This document shows positions 25,461 through 34,187 of a stretch of DNA of 64,000 nt, piece after piece. The notes beneath the pieces were generated by a model, which saw only the letters and a list, made by a program, of their open reading frames with translations, was not told the DNA's origin and did not search any database. Positions within the stretch are counted from its first letter, which is position 1. The number at the start of each line of letters is the position of its first letter. Location: assembly GCF_030295425.1 (NCBI RefSeq), contig NZ_AP027081.1, forward strand, positions 3,703,001-3,767,000. Reading direction: 5' to 3'. This DNA comes from Mesoterricola sediminis. Lineage in GTDB: Bacteria > Acidobacteriota > Holophagae > Holophagales > Holophagaceae. The position numbers and the translations under genes were made by a program.

Positions 25461-25484
25461 GCCCCCGTCCTCCGGGGGCTTTTT
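25461..25484 (+). terminator. Intrinsic terminator just before proB (probable attenuator)
   Basis: A perfect 7-bp stem GCCCCCG/CGGGGGC (25461-25467 and 25473-25479) with a TCCTC loop is followed immediately by TTTTT. No full-size gene ends here on the plus strand, and the proB ATG is 17 nt later, so the site would terminate transcripts entering proBA. GGGTGC within the leader ORF (25406-25411) is complementary to GCACCC (25455-25460), which abuts the stem and could nucleate an antiterminator. Confidence 0.65.
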
Positions 25485-25500
25485 CATGCCAGGACCCCCC

Positions 25501-26379
25501 ATGACCCCGCCCCAGACCTCCCCATCCCCCGCCCGGGCCCGCCTCGCCCAGGCCCGCCGCATCGTCGTGAAGGCCGGCACGAACGTCCTCCTGGGGGAGG
25601 ACGGGCTGCCCGCCCTGGGGCGGCTCTTCGCGCTGGTGGAAAGCCTGGCGGGCCTCCGCCGCCAGGGACGGGAGGTGCTGCTGGTGACCAGCGGCGCCAC
25701 GGGCCTGGGGGCGCGGCGCCTGGCCCTGGCCGGGAAGCCCCAGGGCCTGGCCCTCGCCCAGGCCTGCGCCGCGGTGGGCCAGGGGGAGCTCATGGCCCTC
25801 TACCAGACCGGGTTCCTGCGCCTGGAGACGGTCTGCGCCCAGGTGCTGCTCACCCAGGACGATTTCCGGGACCCGGGCCGGCGCGCCAACCTCCGCGCCA
25901 CCCTGGAGAAGCTCCTGCGCATGGGCGTGGTGCCGGTGATCAACGAGAACGACACCGTGGCCACCCTGGAGCTGGAGCGGCTGCGGGTCTTCGGGGACAA
26001 CGACAAGCTGAGCGCCCTGGTGGCCGCGGGCCTCGGGGCGGATCTGCTCCTGCTGCTCTCGGACGTGGATGGCCTCCACGCCGCCAACCCCCGGCAGAGC
26101 CCCGGGGCCCCCCTCCTGCCCGAGGTGCGGCGCATCGACGCGCGGATCCAGGCCCTGGCCCAGGGCGGCGGCGCCCGGGGCCGGGGGGGGATGGCCACCA
26201 AGCTGGAGGCGGCGCGCCTGGGCATGGCGGCGGGCGTGACCGTGGTCATCGCCCCCGGGGAGCGCCCCGGCATCGTGGAGGCGGTGCTGGCCGGGGCGGA
26301 GGCGGGGACGCTCTTCGTGCCGGGGGCCCGTCCGAAGAAGGATCCCCTGGACCGGTGGCTGAAGGAGGTGGAGGCATGA
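25501..26379 (+). CDS. proB: Glutamate 5-kinase, short form without PUA domain
   Basis: 292 aa. Amino acid kinase fold: IVVKAGTNVLL, LVTSGATGLGARRL, PVINENDTVAT, FGDNDKLSALVA and LLSDVDGLH, ending in GRGGMATKLEAA. It phosphorylates glutamate in the first step of proline synthesis. The C-terminal PUA domain of E. coli ProB (367 aa) is absent. The ATG at 25501 is chosen as the first codon after the terminator; an in-frame start further upstream would run through it. It overlaps proA by ATGA. Confidence 0.95.
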   Translation: MTPPQTSPSPARARLAQARRIVVKAGTNVLLGEDGLPALGRLFALVESLAGLRRQGREVLLVTSGATGLGARRLALAGKPQGLALAQACAAVGQGELMALYQTGFLRLETVCAQVLLTQDDFRDPGRRANLRATLEKLLRMGVVPVINENDTVATLELERLRVFGDNDKLSALVAAGLGADLLLLLSDVDGLHAANPRQSPGAPLLPEVRRIDARIQALAQGGGARGRGGMATKLEAARLGMAAGVTVVIAPGERPGIVEAVLAGAEAGTLFVPGARPKKDPLDRWLKEVEA

Positions 26380-27659
26380 GCCAGGCCATGAAGGTCCTCG
26401 CGGCCACCGCCCGGGCGGCGACCCGGACCCTGGGCACCTGCCCCGACGCCCAGCGCGCCGGCGCCCTCCGCCAGGCCGCGGGGGCCCTGCGCGCCGGGCG
26501 CCAGGCCGTCCTGGAGGCCAACGCGGCCGACTGCGCCGCCGCCGCGGACCTGCCCGCGGCCCTCCTGGCCCGCCTCCACCTGGACGCGGCCAAGGTGGAG
26601 GAGATGGCCCGGGGCCTCGAGGCGGTGGCGGCCCTCCCCGACCCCCTGGGCCGGGTGGACCTGCGCCGTCGCCTGGACGAAGGCCTGGAGCTCACCCGGA
26701 TCACCGTCCCCCTGGGGGTGCTGGCGGTGATCTTCGAGAGCCGGCCCGACGCCGCCGTCCAGATCGGCGCCCTCGCCGTGAAGAGCGGCAACGCCGCCCT
26801 CCTGAAGGGGGGCCGCGAGGCCGCGCGCACCGTGGCCCTCCTCGTGGACCTCCTGCGCGGGGCCCTGGCGGCGGAGGGCCTCCCCCCCGGCGCCCTCCAG
26901 CGCCTGGAGGACCGGGACGAGGTGGACGCCCTCCTGGCCCTCCACGGGGACGTGGACCTGGTGATCCCCCGCGGCTCCTCGGACCTGGTCCGGGCCATCC
27001 AGGCCCGCACCCGCATCCCCGTCCTCGGCCACGCCGAAGGGGTCTGCCACCTCTACCTGCACGCCGCGGCGGACCCGGCCATGGCCCTGGACCTCGTCCG
27101 GGACGCCAAGCTCCAGTACCCCGCCGCCTGCAACGCCGTGGAGACGGTCCTCGTGGACGCCGCGGCCGCCCCCCGCCTGGTCCCGGCCCTGGTGGCGGCC
27201 CTGCCGGAGGTCGCCTTCCGGGGCTGCCCCCGGGCCCGGGCCCTGGCGCCCATGGCCGAGGCGGCCGAGGCGGACTGGGACGCCGAGTACGGCGCGCCCA
27301 TCCTCGCCCTGCGGGTTGTGGACGGCCTGGACGAGGCCCTCGCCCACATCGCCGCCCACGGCAGCGGCCACACCGAGGCCATCGTCACGGGGGATCCGGA
27401 GGCCGCGGCCCGCTTCCTGCGGGAGGTGGACGCGGCCGGCGTCTACCACAACGCCTCCACGCGCTTCGCCGACGGCTACCGCTACGGGTTCGGGGCCGAG
27501 GTGGGCATCGCCACGGGGCGGCTCCACGCCCGGGGCCCGGTGGGCCTGGAGGGCCTGGTGACGGTCAAGTACCTGCTCCAGGGCCAGGGCCACCGCGTCG
27601 CCGACTACGCCGGGCCCGGCGCGCGGCCCTTCCGCCACGAGGACCTGCCCCCGGCCTGA
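26376..27659 (+). CDS. proA: Glutamate-5-semialdehyde dehydrogenase (gamma-glutamyl phosphate reductase)
   Basis: 427 aa. Aldehyde dehydrogenase superfamily; the catalytic Cys is in LQYPAACNAVET. Other ProA signatures are ITVPLGVLAVIFESRPDA, KSGNAALLKGG, IPRGSSDLV, THAEA-like GHAEGVCHLYL and FGAEVGIATGRLHARGPVG. It reduces gamma-glutamyl phosphate with NADPH, the second step of proline synthesis. A strong ribosome site (AAGGAGGTGGAGG) lies in the 3' end of proB, and the ATG overlaps the proB stop, so the two enzymes are made together. Confidence 0.97.
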   Translation: MSQAMKVLAATARAATRTLGTCPDAQRAGALRQAAGALRAGRQAVLEANAADCAAAADLPAALLARLHLDAAKVEEMARGLEAVAALPDPLGRVDLRRRLDEGLELTRITVPLGVLAVIFESRPDAAVQIGALAVKSGNAALLKGGREAARTVALLVDLLRGALAAEGLPPGALQRLEDRDEVDALLALHGDVDLVIPRGSSDLVRAIQARTRIPVLGHAEGVCHLYLHAAADPAMALDLVRDAKLQYPAACNAVETVLVDAAAAPRLVPALVAALPEVAFRGCPRARALAPMAEAAEADWDAEYGAPILALRVVDGLDEALAHIAAHGSGHTEAIVTGDPEAAARFLREVDAAGVYHNASTRFADGYRYGFGAEVGIATGRLHARGPVGLEGLVTVKYLLQGQGHRVADYAGPGARPFRHEDLPPA

Positions 27660-27695
27660 GGTGGCGGGCCGTGGTCCAATGGAGGAAAGGTTGGA

Positions 27696-28574
27696 TTGCC
27701 CGTGGACCGTACCCTCCCCCCCTGGACCCCCCTCGCGCCCATCGCCTGCCTGGCCTTCGGCGGACTCATCGGCGCCCTGGTGATGGCCCTGGCCGGGGCG
27801 GCGCCCGCGCGGGTGGCGACCCAGCTGGTTGCCCTGGGGGCGGCCCTGGGCCTGGCCTGGGTCCTGCGGTCCGTGCCCGCCGAGGCGGTCGCCAAGGCGC
27901 GCTTCTGGCTGCCGGCCCTGGCCCTGCTGGGGGCCGCCTTCCTGGACGTGGGCCTCATCGGCATCCACCGGTGGGTGAGCCTGGGCCCGATCCACCTCCA
28001 CACCGGCTTCCTGGCCTGTCCCCTCCTGCTCGTGGCCCTGGCCCGCGGGCTCGCCGAAGGCCGCTGGCGGGCCGCGCTGCTCCTGGCCGGGGCCACCCAG
28101 GCCCTCCTTTGCCTCCAGCCCGATGCCGGAACGGCCACCGCCTTCGCCCTGGGCGCCGCGGCGGCGGCCGCCGCCACCCCCGCCCTGGCCCGGCCCGCCC
28201 GGACCGGCCTGGCCCTCGCCCTCCTGGCCCTGGCCGTGCCCGCCTGGACACGCCCCGATCACCTCTCCCCCGTGCCGGTGGTGGAGGGCATCCTGGCCCT
28301 GGCCGCGACCACGGCCGGCGTCCTGGGGGTCCTGGCCCGCCTGGCGGCCCTGGCCCTGCCGGCCTCCCTGGCGATCCTCGCCCTGGACACCCGCCGGCGG
28401 GACCCGGGCGCGGCCCCCGTCGCCGCCGGCCTGGCGGCCTTCGCCGCCGGGGCCTTCCTCGCGCCGGCCCTGGGCCAGTTCCCCGTGCCCGTCCTGGGCT
28501 ACGGCATCTCCCCCCTCCTGGGCCTGGCCTTCGCCTCGGGCCTCCTGGGCGGGGCGGCGCGGCGCGCGGCCTGA
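27696..28574 (+). CDS. Integral membrane protein with SEDS (FtsW/RodA)-like motifs
   Basis: 292 aa from a TTG (GGAGGAAAGG upstream); a GTG at 27702 is the alternative. About eight hydrophobic helices. Two segments look like SEDS glycosyltransferases: GIHRWVSLGPIHLHTGFLA (residues 89-107), resembling the G-x-x-R-W-x-x-L-G-x(3)-QPSE block, and LQPDAGTATAF (140-150), resembling the QPDxGTA block. The QPSE residues are replaced and the protein is about 80 residues shorter than RodA, so catalytic activity is doubtful. It may be a degenerate or specialised relative. It lies 36 bp after proA but is probably functionally unrelated. Confidence 0.7.
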   Translation: MPVDRTLPPWTPLAPIACLAFGGLIGALVMALAGAAPARVATQLVALGAALGLAWVLRSVPAEAVAKARFWLPALALLGAAFLDVGLIGIHRWVSLGPIHLHTGFLACPLLLVALARGLAEGRWRAALLLAGATQALLCLQPDAGTATAFALGAAAAAAATPALARPARTGLALALLALAVPAWTRPDHLSPVPVVEGILALAATTAGVLGVLARLAALALPASLAILALDTRRRDPGAAPVAAGLAAFAAGAFLAPALGQFPVPVLGYGISPLLGLAFASGLLGGAARRAA

Positions 28575-28621
28575 CCCATCCTCCCCGCCGGAGGGGCCCC
28601 CAATCCTGCTAGCGTAGTGCC

Positions 28622-29839
28622 ATGCGCGACATGGCCCCCCTCCCCGGCACCTCCTTCGATCTCTGCGTCGTCGGCGCGGGGGTCAGCGGCCTCTGCCTGG
28701 CCCGGGCCGCGGCCCGGGCCGGCCAGAAGGTGATCGTCCTCGAGCGCCGCCCGGAGGCCGGCGGCTGCCTGAGCTCCGCCCCCGTGCCCCCCGCCGGCGT
28801 CCTCGAGCTGGGCGCCCACACCTGCTACAACTCCTACACCCAGTTCCTGGGCCTGGCCGAGGAGGCCGGATTCCTGGCCCTGCCCTCCCCCCGCAAGGGG
28901 CTGGGCTTCCGCATGGTGGTGGGCGGCAAGGTCCGCTCCATCGGCTCCTGCCTGAACGTCCTGGAGGCGGCCGTCTCCGTCCCCAAGGCCTTCTGGACCC
29001 GGAAGGAGGGCCTCACCGTGGAGGGCTACTACGGCCGCATCCTGGGCCGGGGCAACTGGGACCGCGTCCTCCACCCGGCCCTCAACGCCGTGGCCTCCCA
29101 GGAGACCGCGGGATTCCCCGCCGGCGCCCTCTTCCAGAAGCGCCCCTCCCGGCGCAAGGAGGTGCTCCGCAGCTTCGCCGTGCGCGGGGGCCTGGGGCCC
29201 GCCGTCCAGGCCCTGGCGGAGCATCCCGGCATCCACCTGGCCGCGGGCCGTGAGGCCGCGGGCCTCGCCCGCACCGGCGACGGGTTCCGGGTGCGCACCG
29301 GCCTGGGCGAGGAGATCGCCGCGAAGCGGGTGGCCCTGGCCGTCCCCGCCCCCGAGGCCGCGGCCCTGGCGGCGGCGGACTTCCCGGGGGTGGCCGAGGT
29401 CCTGGGCCGGATCCGCACCGTCACGGTGCGCACCCTGGGCCTCGTCCTCGCCGATCCCCTGCCGCACCTGCCCCGGCTCACGGGCCTGATCCTTCCCGAG
29501 GGTCCCTGCTTCTCCGCCGTCTCCGGCGACGCCTTCCCCGTGGAGGGCAAGCGGGCCTGGAGCTTCCATTTCCGGGGCGACCGCGACGACAGCGAGGCGG
29601 CCATGCGCGCCTACGCCTGCCAGGTCCTGGGCGCCGACCCCGCCCGCATCGAGGCCGCCCACCGCCGGGACCACACCATGCCCGCCCTGGCCCTGGGCCA
29701 CGAGGCCTGGCTGGCGGAGCTGGACCGGGCCCTGGCCGGCCAGGACCTCCTGGTGGCCGGCAACTACCTCTCCGGCATGTCCATCGAGGACTGCGCCGGC
29801 CGCGCCCTCCGCGAGTGGGCGCGGGCGACGGGGGCCTGA
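28622..29839 (+). CDS. FAD-dependent amine-oxidase-fold protein (protoporphyrinogen oxidase-like)
   Basis: 405 aa. An N-terminal Rossmann motif VVGAGVSGLCLARAAARAG with ERRPEAGG, and a C-terminal FAD signature VAGNYLSGMSIEDCAGR, are those of the HemY/phytoene-desaturase group. It could oxidise protoporphyrinogen or a carotenoid/quinone-like substrate, and no neighbour decides this. A -10-like TAGCGT (28610-28615) lies 6 nt before the ATG, so the mRNA may be leaderless. An internal ATG at 28634 is an alternative start. Confidence 0.8.
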   Translation: MRDMAPLPGTSFDLCVVGAGVSGLCLARAAARAGQKVIVLERRPEAGGCLSSAPVPPAGVLELGAHTCYNSYTQFLGLAEEAGFLALPSPRKGLGFRMVVGGKVRSIGSCLNVLEAAVSVPKAFWTRKEGLTVEGYYGRILGRGNWDRVLHPALNAVASQETAGFPAGALFQKRPSRRKEVLRSFAVRGGLGPAVQALAEHPGIHLAAGREAAGLARTGDGFRVRTGLGEEIAAKRVALAVPAPEAAALAAADFPGVAEVLGRIRTVTVRTLGLVLADPLPHLPRLTGLILPEGPCFSAVSGDAFPVEGKRAWSFHFRGDRDDSEAAMRAYACQVLGADPARIEAAHRRDHTMPALALGHEAWLAELDRALAGQDLLVAGNYLSGMSIEDCAGRALREWARATGA

Positions 29840-29851
29840 GTCCGGTACGGG

Positions 29852-29892
29852 GGCGAGGCGGACCTCCGCGGCCCGCGGAGGTCCGCCTCGCC
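29852..29892. terminator. Perfect 19-bp inverted repeat between convergent genes
   Basis: GGCGAGGCGGACCTCCGCG (29852-29870) pairs without mismatch with its reverse complement at 29874-29892 across a GCC loop. It lies between the stops of the flavoprotein and TlpA genes and presumably acts as a bidirectional terminator, though no U tract follows on either strand. Confidence 0.7.
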
Positions 29893-29907
29893 AGGCTTCC
29901 TGCGGGC

Positions 29908-31023
29908 TCAGGGCCGCTTCGCGGCCTTGGCCTCGTAATCCTTCAGCAGCGCTTCGTCCTTGGCCAGCTGCTCCTTGATCATGGGGCCGGCTTCGGGGTG
30001 ATCCTTGAGGATCTCGGGAACGCGCGCGCGCAGTTGCTTGAGGTCCTCCGCTTTGCTCCTGGCGGCGCCCTTGAAGTCGCCAGCCTTGGCCTGGGCCTTG
30101 GCCAGCATGCCGTAGAAGGCCTTGTTCTGCTCGACCATGCCCTTGAGGTCCGCCACGGCCATCTCGTACCAGGACGCGGCGAGGCCATCCGTCCCCGTGA
30201 TCATGCCCAGGTACGTGATCAGCAGCTCGGGCTGGTCCTTCCTCACCTTGGCGAGCTGGGCCTCGGCGACCTTCGGATCGAGGTGGAGCTGGGCCTGGAA
30301 TCGATAGAAGCCCGCCCAGGCAGTCGCAATGGGGTTGATCGGTTTGAACCCCGGGAGCAGGTCCAGGACGCGCTGCCATTCCTGGGCCTGGGCCGCCTTG
30401 GCGATCTCGCCCTCGACCTTCTTGTTCTCCTCGGTCGCGGCCGCTTCGGCGGCGGGGTCGAAGGTGCCCGCGACCACCTTCTGCAGGATGGGGTCCAGGG
30501 CCATCGGATGGCCTGTCCAGACGATCCGGCCCTTGCCATCGACGATGAAGGTGGCGGGGATGCCTTCCTTCCCGGCCGCCTTCAGCCACTTCGTTGCCAT
30601 CGCTCCGTCCGGAGTGTCCCGGCAGACCAGATAGTCCATCTCGGCGCCCTTGCCGTCCACGAAGGCCTTGACCTTGCGGTCGACCTCCTCCGGCTTGCCG
30701 GTCTCCATCACGTTCACGCCGATGATGGTGACCTTGCCCGCATACTGCCGGGCCAGGGCCGTCAGGTGGGGGATGGCGGCCTTGCAGGGGCCGCACCAGG
30801 TCGCCCAGAACTCCATGACATAGATCTTCCCCGGGGCGAGGGCCTTGACGGGTTCCCCCTTCACCCAGGCGCCCGGTGTAAAGGCGGGGGCAGGATCCCC
30901 TTCCTTGAGCGTCACCGTCTTGGTTTGAACGGCTGCAGCCCGGGGCGCTGGCGCCGCGGCAAGGCAGACGTGCGTGGCCGCCAGAACAAGGGCCAGGGGG
31001 CCGAGAGATTTGAACAAGGACAT
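29908..31023 (-). CDS. TlpA-like periplasmic thioredoxin with a C-terminal helical domain (TlpA1)
   Basis: 371 aa with a signal peptide (MSLFKSLGPLALVLAATHVC; cleavage after CLAAA). The thioredoxin domain (about 40-185) has W-C77-G-P-C80 and the cis-Pro in GIPATFIVD. The C-terminal half is a charged helical region of TPR-like repeats. It ends with a Lys-rich tail. Strong GGAGG before the ATG. Upstream is operator A (31091-31121). It has the same domain plan as TlpA2 (34277-35437). Probably reduces a periplasmic or receptor-bound thiol substrate with electrons from DsbD (inference). Confidence 0.9.
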   Translation of the reverse strand: MSLFKSLGPLALVLAATHVCLAAAPAPRAAAVQTKTVTLKEGDPAPAFTPGAWVKGEPVKALAPGKIYVMEFWATWCGPCKAAIPHLTALARQYAGKVTIIGVNVMETGKPEEVDRKVKAFVDGKGAEMDYLVCRDTPDGAMATKWLKAAGKEGIPATFIVDGKGRIVWTGHPMALDPILQKVVAGTFDPAAEAAATEENKKVEGEIAKAAQAQEWQRVLDLLPGFKPINPIATAWAGFYRFQAQLHLDPKVAEAQLAKVRKDQPELLITYLGMITGTDGLAASWYEMAVADLKGMVEQNKAFYGMLAKAQAKAGDFKGAARSKAEDLKQLRARVPEILKDHPEAGPMIKEQLAKDEALLKDYEAKAAKRP

Positions 31024-31090
31024 GGTGTCCTCCAGAGGGGTCCGGACCGGTCCGGATATCAGGGATTCGGGTGAGCAACGGCGGGGTTGG

Positions 31091-31121
31091 GCACCGGTTC
31101 ACGGATTGCCGGCTGCACCGG
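31091..31121 (-). promoter_or_regulatory. Operator A (24-bp-spaced heptamer pair) before TlpA1
   Basis: Read in the direction of the gene, CCGGTGC (31121-31115) and CCGGTGC (31097-31091) are exactly 24 bp apart, 68 bp before the TlpA1 start. GAATCC (31068-31063) lies 22 nt after the proximal copy, a possible -10. The spacer shares GGCAATCC-TGA with operator D (GGCCAATCC-TGA). One of five such sites in this locus. Confidence 0.7.
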
Positions 31122-31154
31122 AGGCAGGACGCTGCTCCCGGAGCCGGACGGTGT

Positions 31155-31194
31155 CCAGGAAGGCCCCGCGGTCCTGCTGCCGGGGCCTTCCTGG
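31155..31194 (-). terminator. Terminator hairpin of the TonB receptor gene
   Basis: CCAGGAAGGCCCCG (31155-31168) pairs perfectly over 14 bp with CGGGGCCTTCCTGG (31181-31194). It starts 16 bp after the receptor stop codon and separates it from the TlpA1 promoter. Confidence 0.7.
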
Positions 31195-31209
31195 GCGGTG
31201 CCGAACGTC

Positions 31210-34071
31210 CTAGAAGCGGATCCCCAGGTCGAAACTGAACGACCGGGCAGGCTGATTGACCACCCCTTTGCCGTCGTAGAGGGTGAAGGGGACGTAGGGG
31301 CCAGCGTAGGCGGTCCCGTAGTACTGGATCGAGGTGGTGGGCATGTAGTTCAGGATGTTCAGAATGTTCACCTTGCCAAAGGCCTTGGCCTTCCCGGCGA
31401 TCGGGTGCTCGTAGCCGATCTGCAGGTCCAACGTGAAGTACTCGGGCTGGTGGAGGACCCCCAGCTCCGGGAAGAACTTGCGGTAGGTCGCGGCGTAGCC
31501 CTGGGCGACCAGATTGGCCGGCGTGTTGGCGGTGCCCCAAGGACAGCTGCTGATCTGCCGACTGAAGTAGCTGCCCAGCAAGGAGAAATTGTAGCGGCCC
31601 TGCCCGAGGGTGTTCTGGTAGGTGGCGTCGGCATGGAGGATGAAGGGACGGTCGAAGGACGCCGTCGGCCCCTGAGGTGCCAGGCGGTCACGGGAAATGC
31701 CGTTCCCGAAGTTGTTGGCCTGCCCCCCAGTCACGGCGGAATCATTGCCCAGGGACCGGGACCAGGTGAGGTTGCCCCCGAACGAGACATGCTCGATCGC
31801 ATTGTTGCGGTAGGTCAATTCCAGCCCGTAGTAGTCGCGCTTCCCATCGGGATCGTTGGAGATGATGATCTTGGCCCGGCCAGGGGCGATCCCGTCGCCA
31901 TACCAGATATCATCCACAAACCGATCCATCCAGCGCCTGACCAGCGTGGCGCTGAAGGCCTGCTGGGGGATCTCATGCCGATAGCCCAGGGTCAGCTCCC
32001 GCGTGCGGGGGGCCTTGAGGTTGGGGTCCACGAAGGTCGTTCGGTTCTGGATCGGATCCTGGGTGGTGACCGGGTTGGCCTGCCCCGTGACCCCCGCGGA
32101 TTTGCCCCAGGCTGCCCAATTGATGGCGCCGGTGGAAGTCAAGGCATCCGTGCCCAGGCCCTGGTTGGCGCCTCCGGTGCCCACGTACAGGTAGGTCCGG
32201 GTGATAGGCGTCTTGGTGACCGAAGCGCCGGCCAGGTTGCTCTGGAGGATCTGCGAGGCATACTCCGCCGCCGTGAAGCTGACGACGTGGCGCTTGTCCC
32301 CGGCAAGATCCACATTGACGGCCAGCCTCGGCGCGAGGGCGCTGGCCGAATAGTGGTTGTTCTCGGGCGTCGTGTCGCTGGTGAACCCGTCGTACCGCAG
32401 GCCCAGGTTGAAGGAGAGATGCTTGTCCAGGGTCCAGGTATCGTTCAGGTAGACGGCCTTGTTCTTGGTGTTCGACTTGCCGTGGACCGGAACCTGCCAG
32501 ACCAGGCTGGTCAGGGCGGCGTTCTGGACCGCCATCACGCGGTTCGCGAGGGCCGGCGTGGATGCGCCGGGCACGAACCCGTTGAAGGAAATGAGGTACC
32601 CGGACGGGAAATCCAGGGCCGCTGATTCCAGCGTGTACTCGTACCCCTGGACCCCGGCCTCCACTTGGTGCTCGCCCATCCCGTGGGCGAACCAGGTGAC
32701 ACCCAGGCTGAACACCTTCTGGTGGCGCTCCTCCGGTTCACTGCTGAAGGTCCCGTTGTCGAACAGGGTGGAGGTCGTCATGTCCTTCCACGTCGGCACC
32801 AGGGCTCCGCCGGTGGACCCCGTGCCCGGACCGCCCGACTTGTAGTAGGCATCGTTGTACTTGAGGTCCAGGAGGAGGCTCGACGTCAGCTGGCTCGTCC
32901 AGCCCACGGAGTAGTAGCCCCGCTTCTCGCGCTTGAGGCCGCTGAGGGTCTCAAGGGTGGACGGGTTCCCGAGGTTGTTGAACCGGTTCTCGGAACGGGT
33001 TTCCGACGCGTTCCACTGGAAGGAGATCCGATTGGCCGTGTCGACGATCCAATCCAGCTTCGCGTCCTTGCGCTCTTCGCTGAGGCTGGCGACATAGGGT
33101 AGTCCGCTGAAGACGAAGCCACCCGTCTTCCCGTAGGTCTTCTGCTCAGGTGAGTACGTCTGGTAGCCAAGGGAGAAGAACAGCCGGTCCTTGAGAATGG
33201 GACCCAGGAAGGTGTAGGACTGAATGGTGGTGGTGGCGTCGGCCGACCGGGTCATGGAGATCCCGAGGGCCTTGTAGAGTTCGGGGGTCTTGCCGAGTCC
33301 TTGCCATTTGGGATTGCTGAGGACCATTCTCATGGAGCCTTCGAACGCGTTGGATCCGCTCCGGGTCGTCACGGCGACCAGGGCACCATCGAACCGTCCG
33401 TACTTCGCGGACACGCCGCCTGTCATCACCTGGACCTGGTCGAGGAGGTCGTTGTTGAGCTGGGTGATGGCCTGTCCATAGTTGGAATCGGTGGTGTCCA
33501 CACCATCCACGTTGTAGGCCAGGTTGGAGGCCCCGTGGTAGGCGTACCCAGTATTGGTGCCAGGCACGAGCAGGAGGGTCTGGGAAAGGCGATCGGTGGT
33601 CGTCGTCAGCGGGATCGGCAGATTGTCGATCTGCTCCATGGTGGTCGTGAAACCCGTCTTGGATTGGTCCAGATCGGTCGTATTCAGGGGCACGGACGAG
33701 TTGATGGCCACCACCTCGACCGTCGTCGAGGCCTGGGGCTTGAGCCGGATGGCAAGGGCCGTGGTCTGGTTGACCATCACCAGGACTTCGCTCCGGAAGT
33801 CCATCATGCCGGCAGCATGGACCTTCACCACCACCTTGCCTGGAACGAGGTTGGGAAGGCGGAACTGGCCCTTCTCGTCGGTCCGGAGTTCCCGCGCGCC
33901 GCGGGGCGTCTCCACGAGGATGGCCTGGCCAACAGCAGGCGATCCGTCAGGCCGGGCGACAGTGCCGGTGACATGACCGACCGCACTCGTCTGACCGATC
34001 AGGAGGGGCGAGGCCCCGATGAGCAGGGCGCATAGGCGCCCGCGTGTCAGGAGGCTTGATGAGGAATGCAT
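31210..34071 (-). CDS. TonB-dependent receptor, Oar-like, with N-terminal carboxypeptidase-regulatory domain
   Basis: 953 aa from the ATG at 34071 (GAGGTGACC upstream), giving a signal peptide; the open frame to 34419 crosses the promoter and is rejected. After the signal comes a CarboxypepD_reg-like beta sandwich (about 33-115: TGTVARPDGSPAVGQAILVE, LRTDEKGQFRLPNLVPGKV), then a plug domain (about 125-245, with YNVDGVDTTD and VMTGGVSAKYGRFDG), then a large outer-membrane barrel ending in FSFDLGIRF with the terminal Phe used by BAM. It imports an unknown ligand, possibly a peptide or metal chelate. Codon choice is visibly less GC-extreme than in the flanks. Operator B1 lies upstream. Confidence 0.94.
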   Translation of the reverse strand: MHSSSSLLTRGRLCALLIGASPLLIGQTSAVGHVTGTVARPDGSPAVGQAILVETPRGARELRTDEKGQFRLPNLVPGKVVVKVHAAGMMDFRSEVLVMVNQTTALAIRLKPQASTTVEVVAINSSVPLNTTDLDQSKTGFTTTMEQIDNLPIPLTTTTDRLSQTLLLVPGTNTGYAYHGASNLAYNVDGVDTTDSNYGQAITQLNNDLLDQVQVMTGGVSAKYGRFDGALVAVTTRSGSNAFEGSMRMVLSNPKWQGLGKTPELYKALGISMTRSADATTTIQSYTFLGPILKDRLFFSLGYQTYSPEQKTYGKTGGFVFSGLPYVASLSEERKDAKLDWIVDTANRISFQWNASETRSENRFNNLGNPSTLETLSGLKREKRGYYSVGWTSQLTSSLLLDLKYNDAYYKSGGPGTGSTGGALVPTWKDMTTSTLFDNGTFSSEPEERHQKVFSLGVTWFAHGMGEHQVEAGVQGYEYTLESAALDFPSGYLISFNGFVPGASTPALANRVMAVQNAALTSLVWQVPVHGKSNTKNKAVYLNDTWTLDKHLSFNLGLRYDGFTSDTTPENNHYSASALAPRLAVNVDLAGDKRHVVSFTAAEYASQILQSNLAGASVTKTPITRTYLYVGTGGANQGLGTDALTSTGAINWAAWGKSAGVTGQANPVTTQDPIQNRTTFVDPNLKAPRTRELTLGYRHEIPQQAFSATLVRRWMDRFVDDIWYGDGIAPGRAKIIISNDPDGKRDYYGLELTYRNNAIEHVSFGGNLTWSRSLGNDSAVTGGQANNFGNGISRDRLAPQGPTASFDRPFILHADATYQNTLGQGRYNFSLLGSYFSRQISSCPWGTANTPANLVAQGYAATYRKFFPELGVLHQPEYFTLDLQIGYEHPIAGKAKAFGKVNILNILNYMPTTSIQYYGTAYAGPYVPFTLYDGKGVVNQPARSFSFDLGIRF

Positions 34072-34143
34072 GGTCACCTCAAGGCTGGAAGGATGGGGAG
34101 TGGAATTTCCCCCAAGCTTAGGGTGGCGAGGGAGGCTGGTTGC

Positions 34144-34174
34144 GCACCGGTTCTTGAAGATCCATGCGCACCGG
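34144..34174 (-). promoter_or_regulatory. Operator B1 before the TonB receptor gene
   Basis: In gene direction CCGGTGC (34174-34168) and CCGGTGC (34150-34144), spaced 24 bp, 72 bp before the receptor start. TAAGCT lies 23 nt after the proximal copy. Both copies are followed by GC (CCGGTGCGC). It lies back to back with operator B2. Confidence 0.7.
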
Positions 34175-34187
34175 CCCCTCCAGTTTG

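Noticed and set aside
25359-25500. T-box riboswitch before proB
   Set aside because: GGGTG followed by C-rich sequence at 25406 resembles part of the T-box motif, but the conserved core is not matched and no specifier-loop stem was found.
25800-28262. An 820-codon minus-strand open frame opposite proB and proA
   Set aside because: Antisense shadow of two unambiguous enzymes; low-complexity composition and no motifs.
29852-29892. The 19-bp perfect inverted repeat as the end of a mobile element
   Set aside because: The arms are separated by only 3 bp and lie between two convergent stops, which fits a bidirectional terminator; no second copy was noticed.
31091-31121. Operator heptamers as chance GC-rich words
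   Set aside because: Single CCGGTGC heptamers are indeed expected many times per 64 kb, but the fixed 24-bp spacing, orientation and promoter position at five sites are not.
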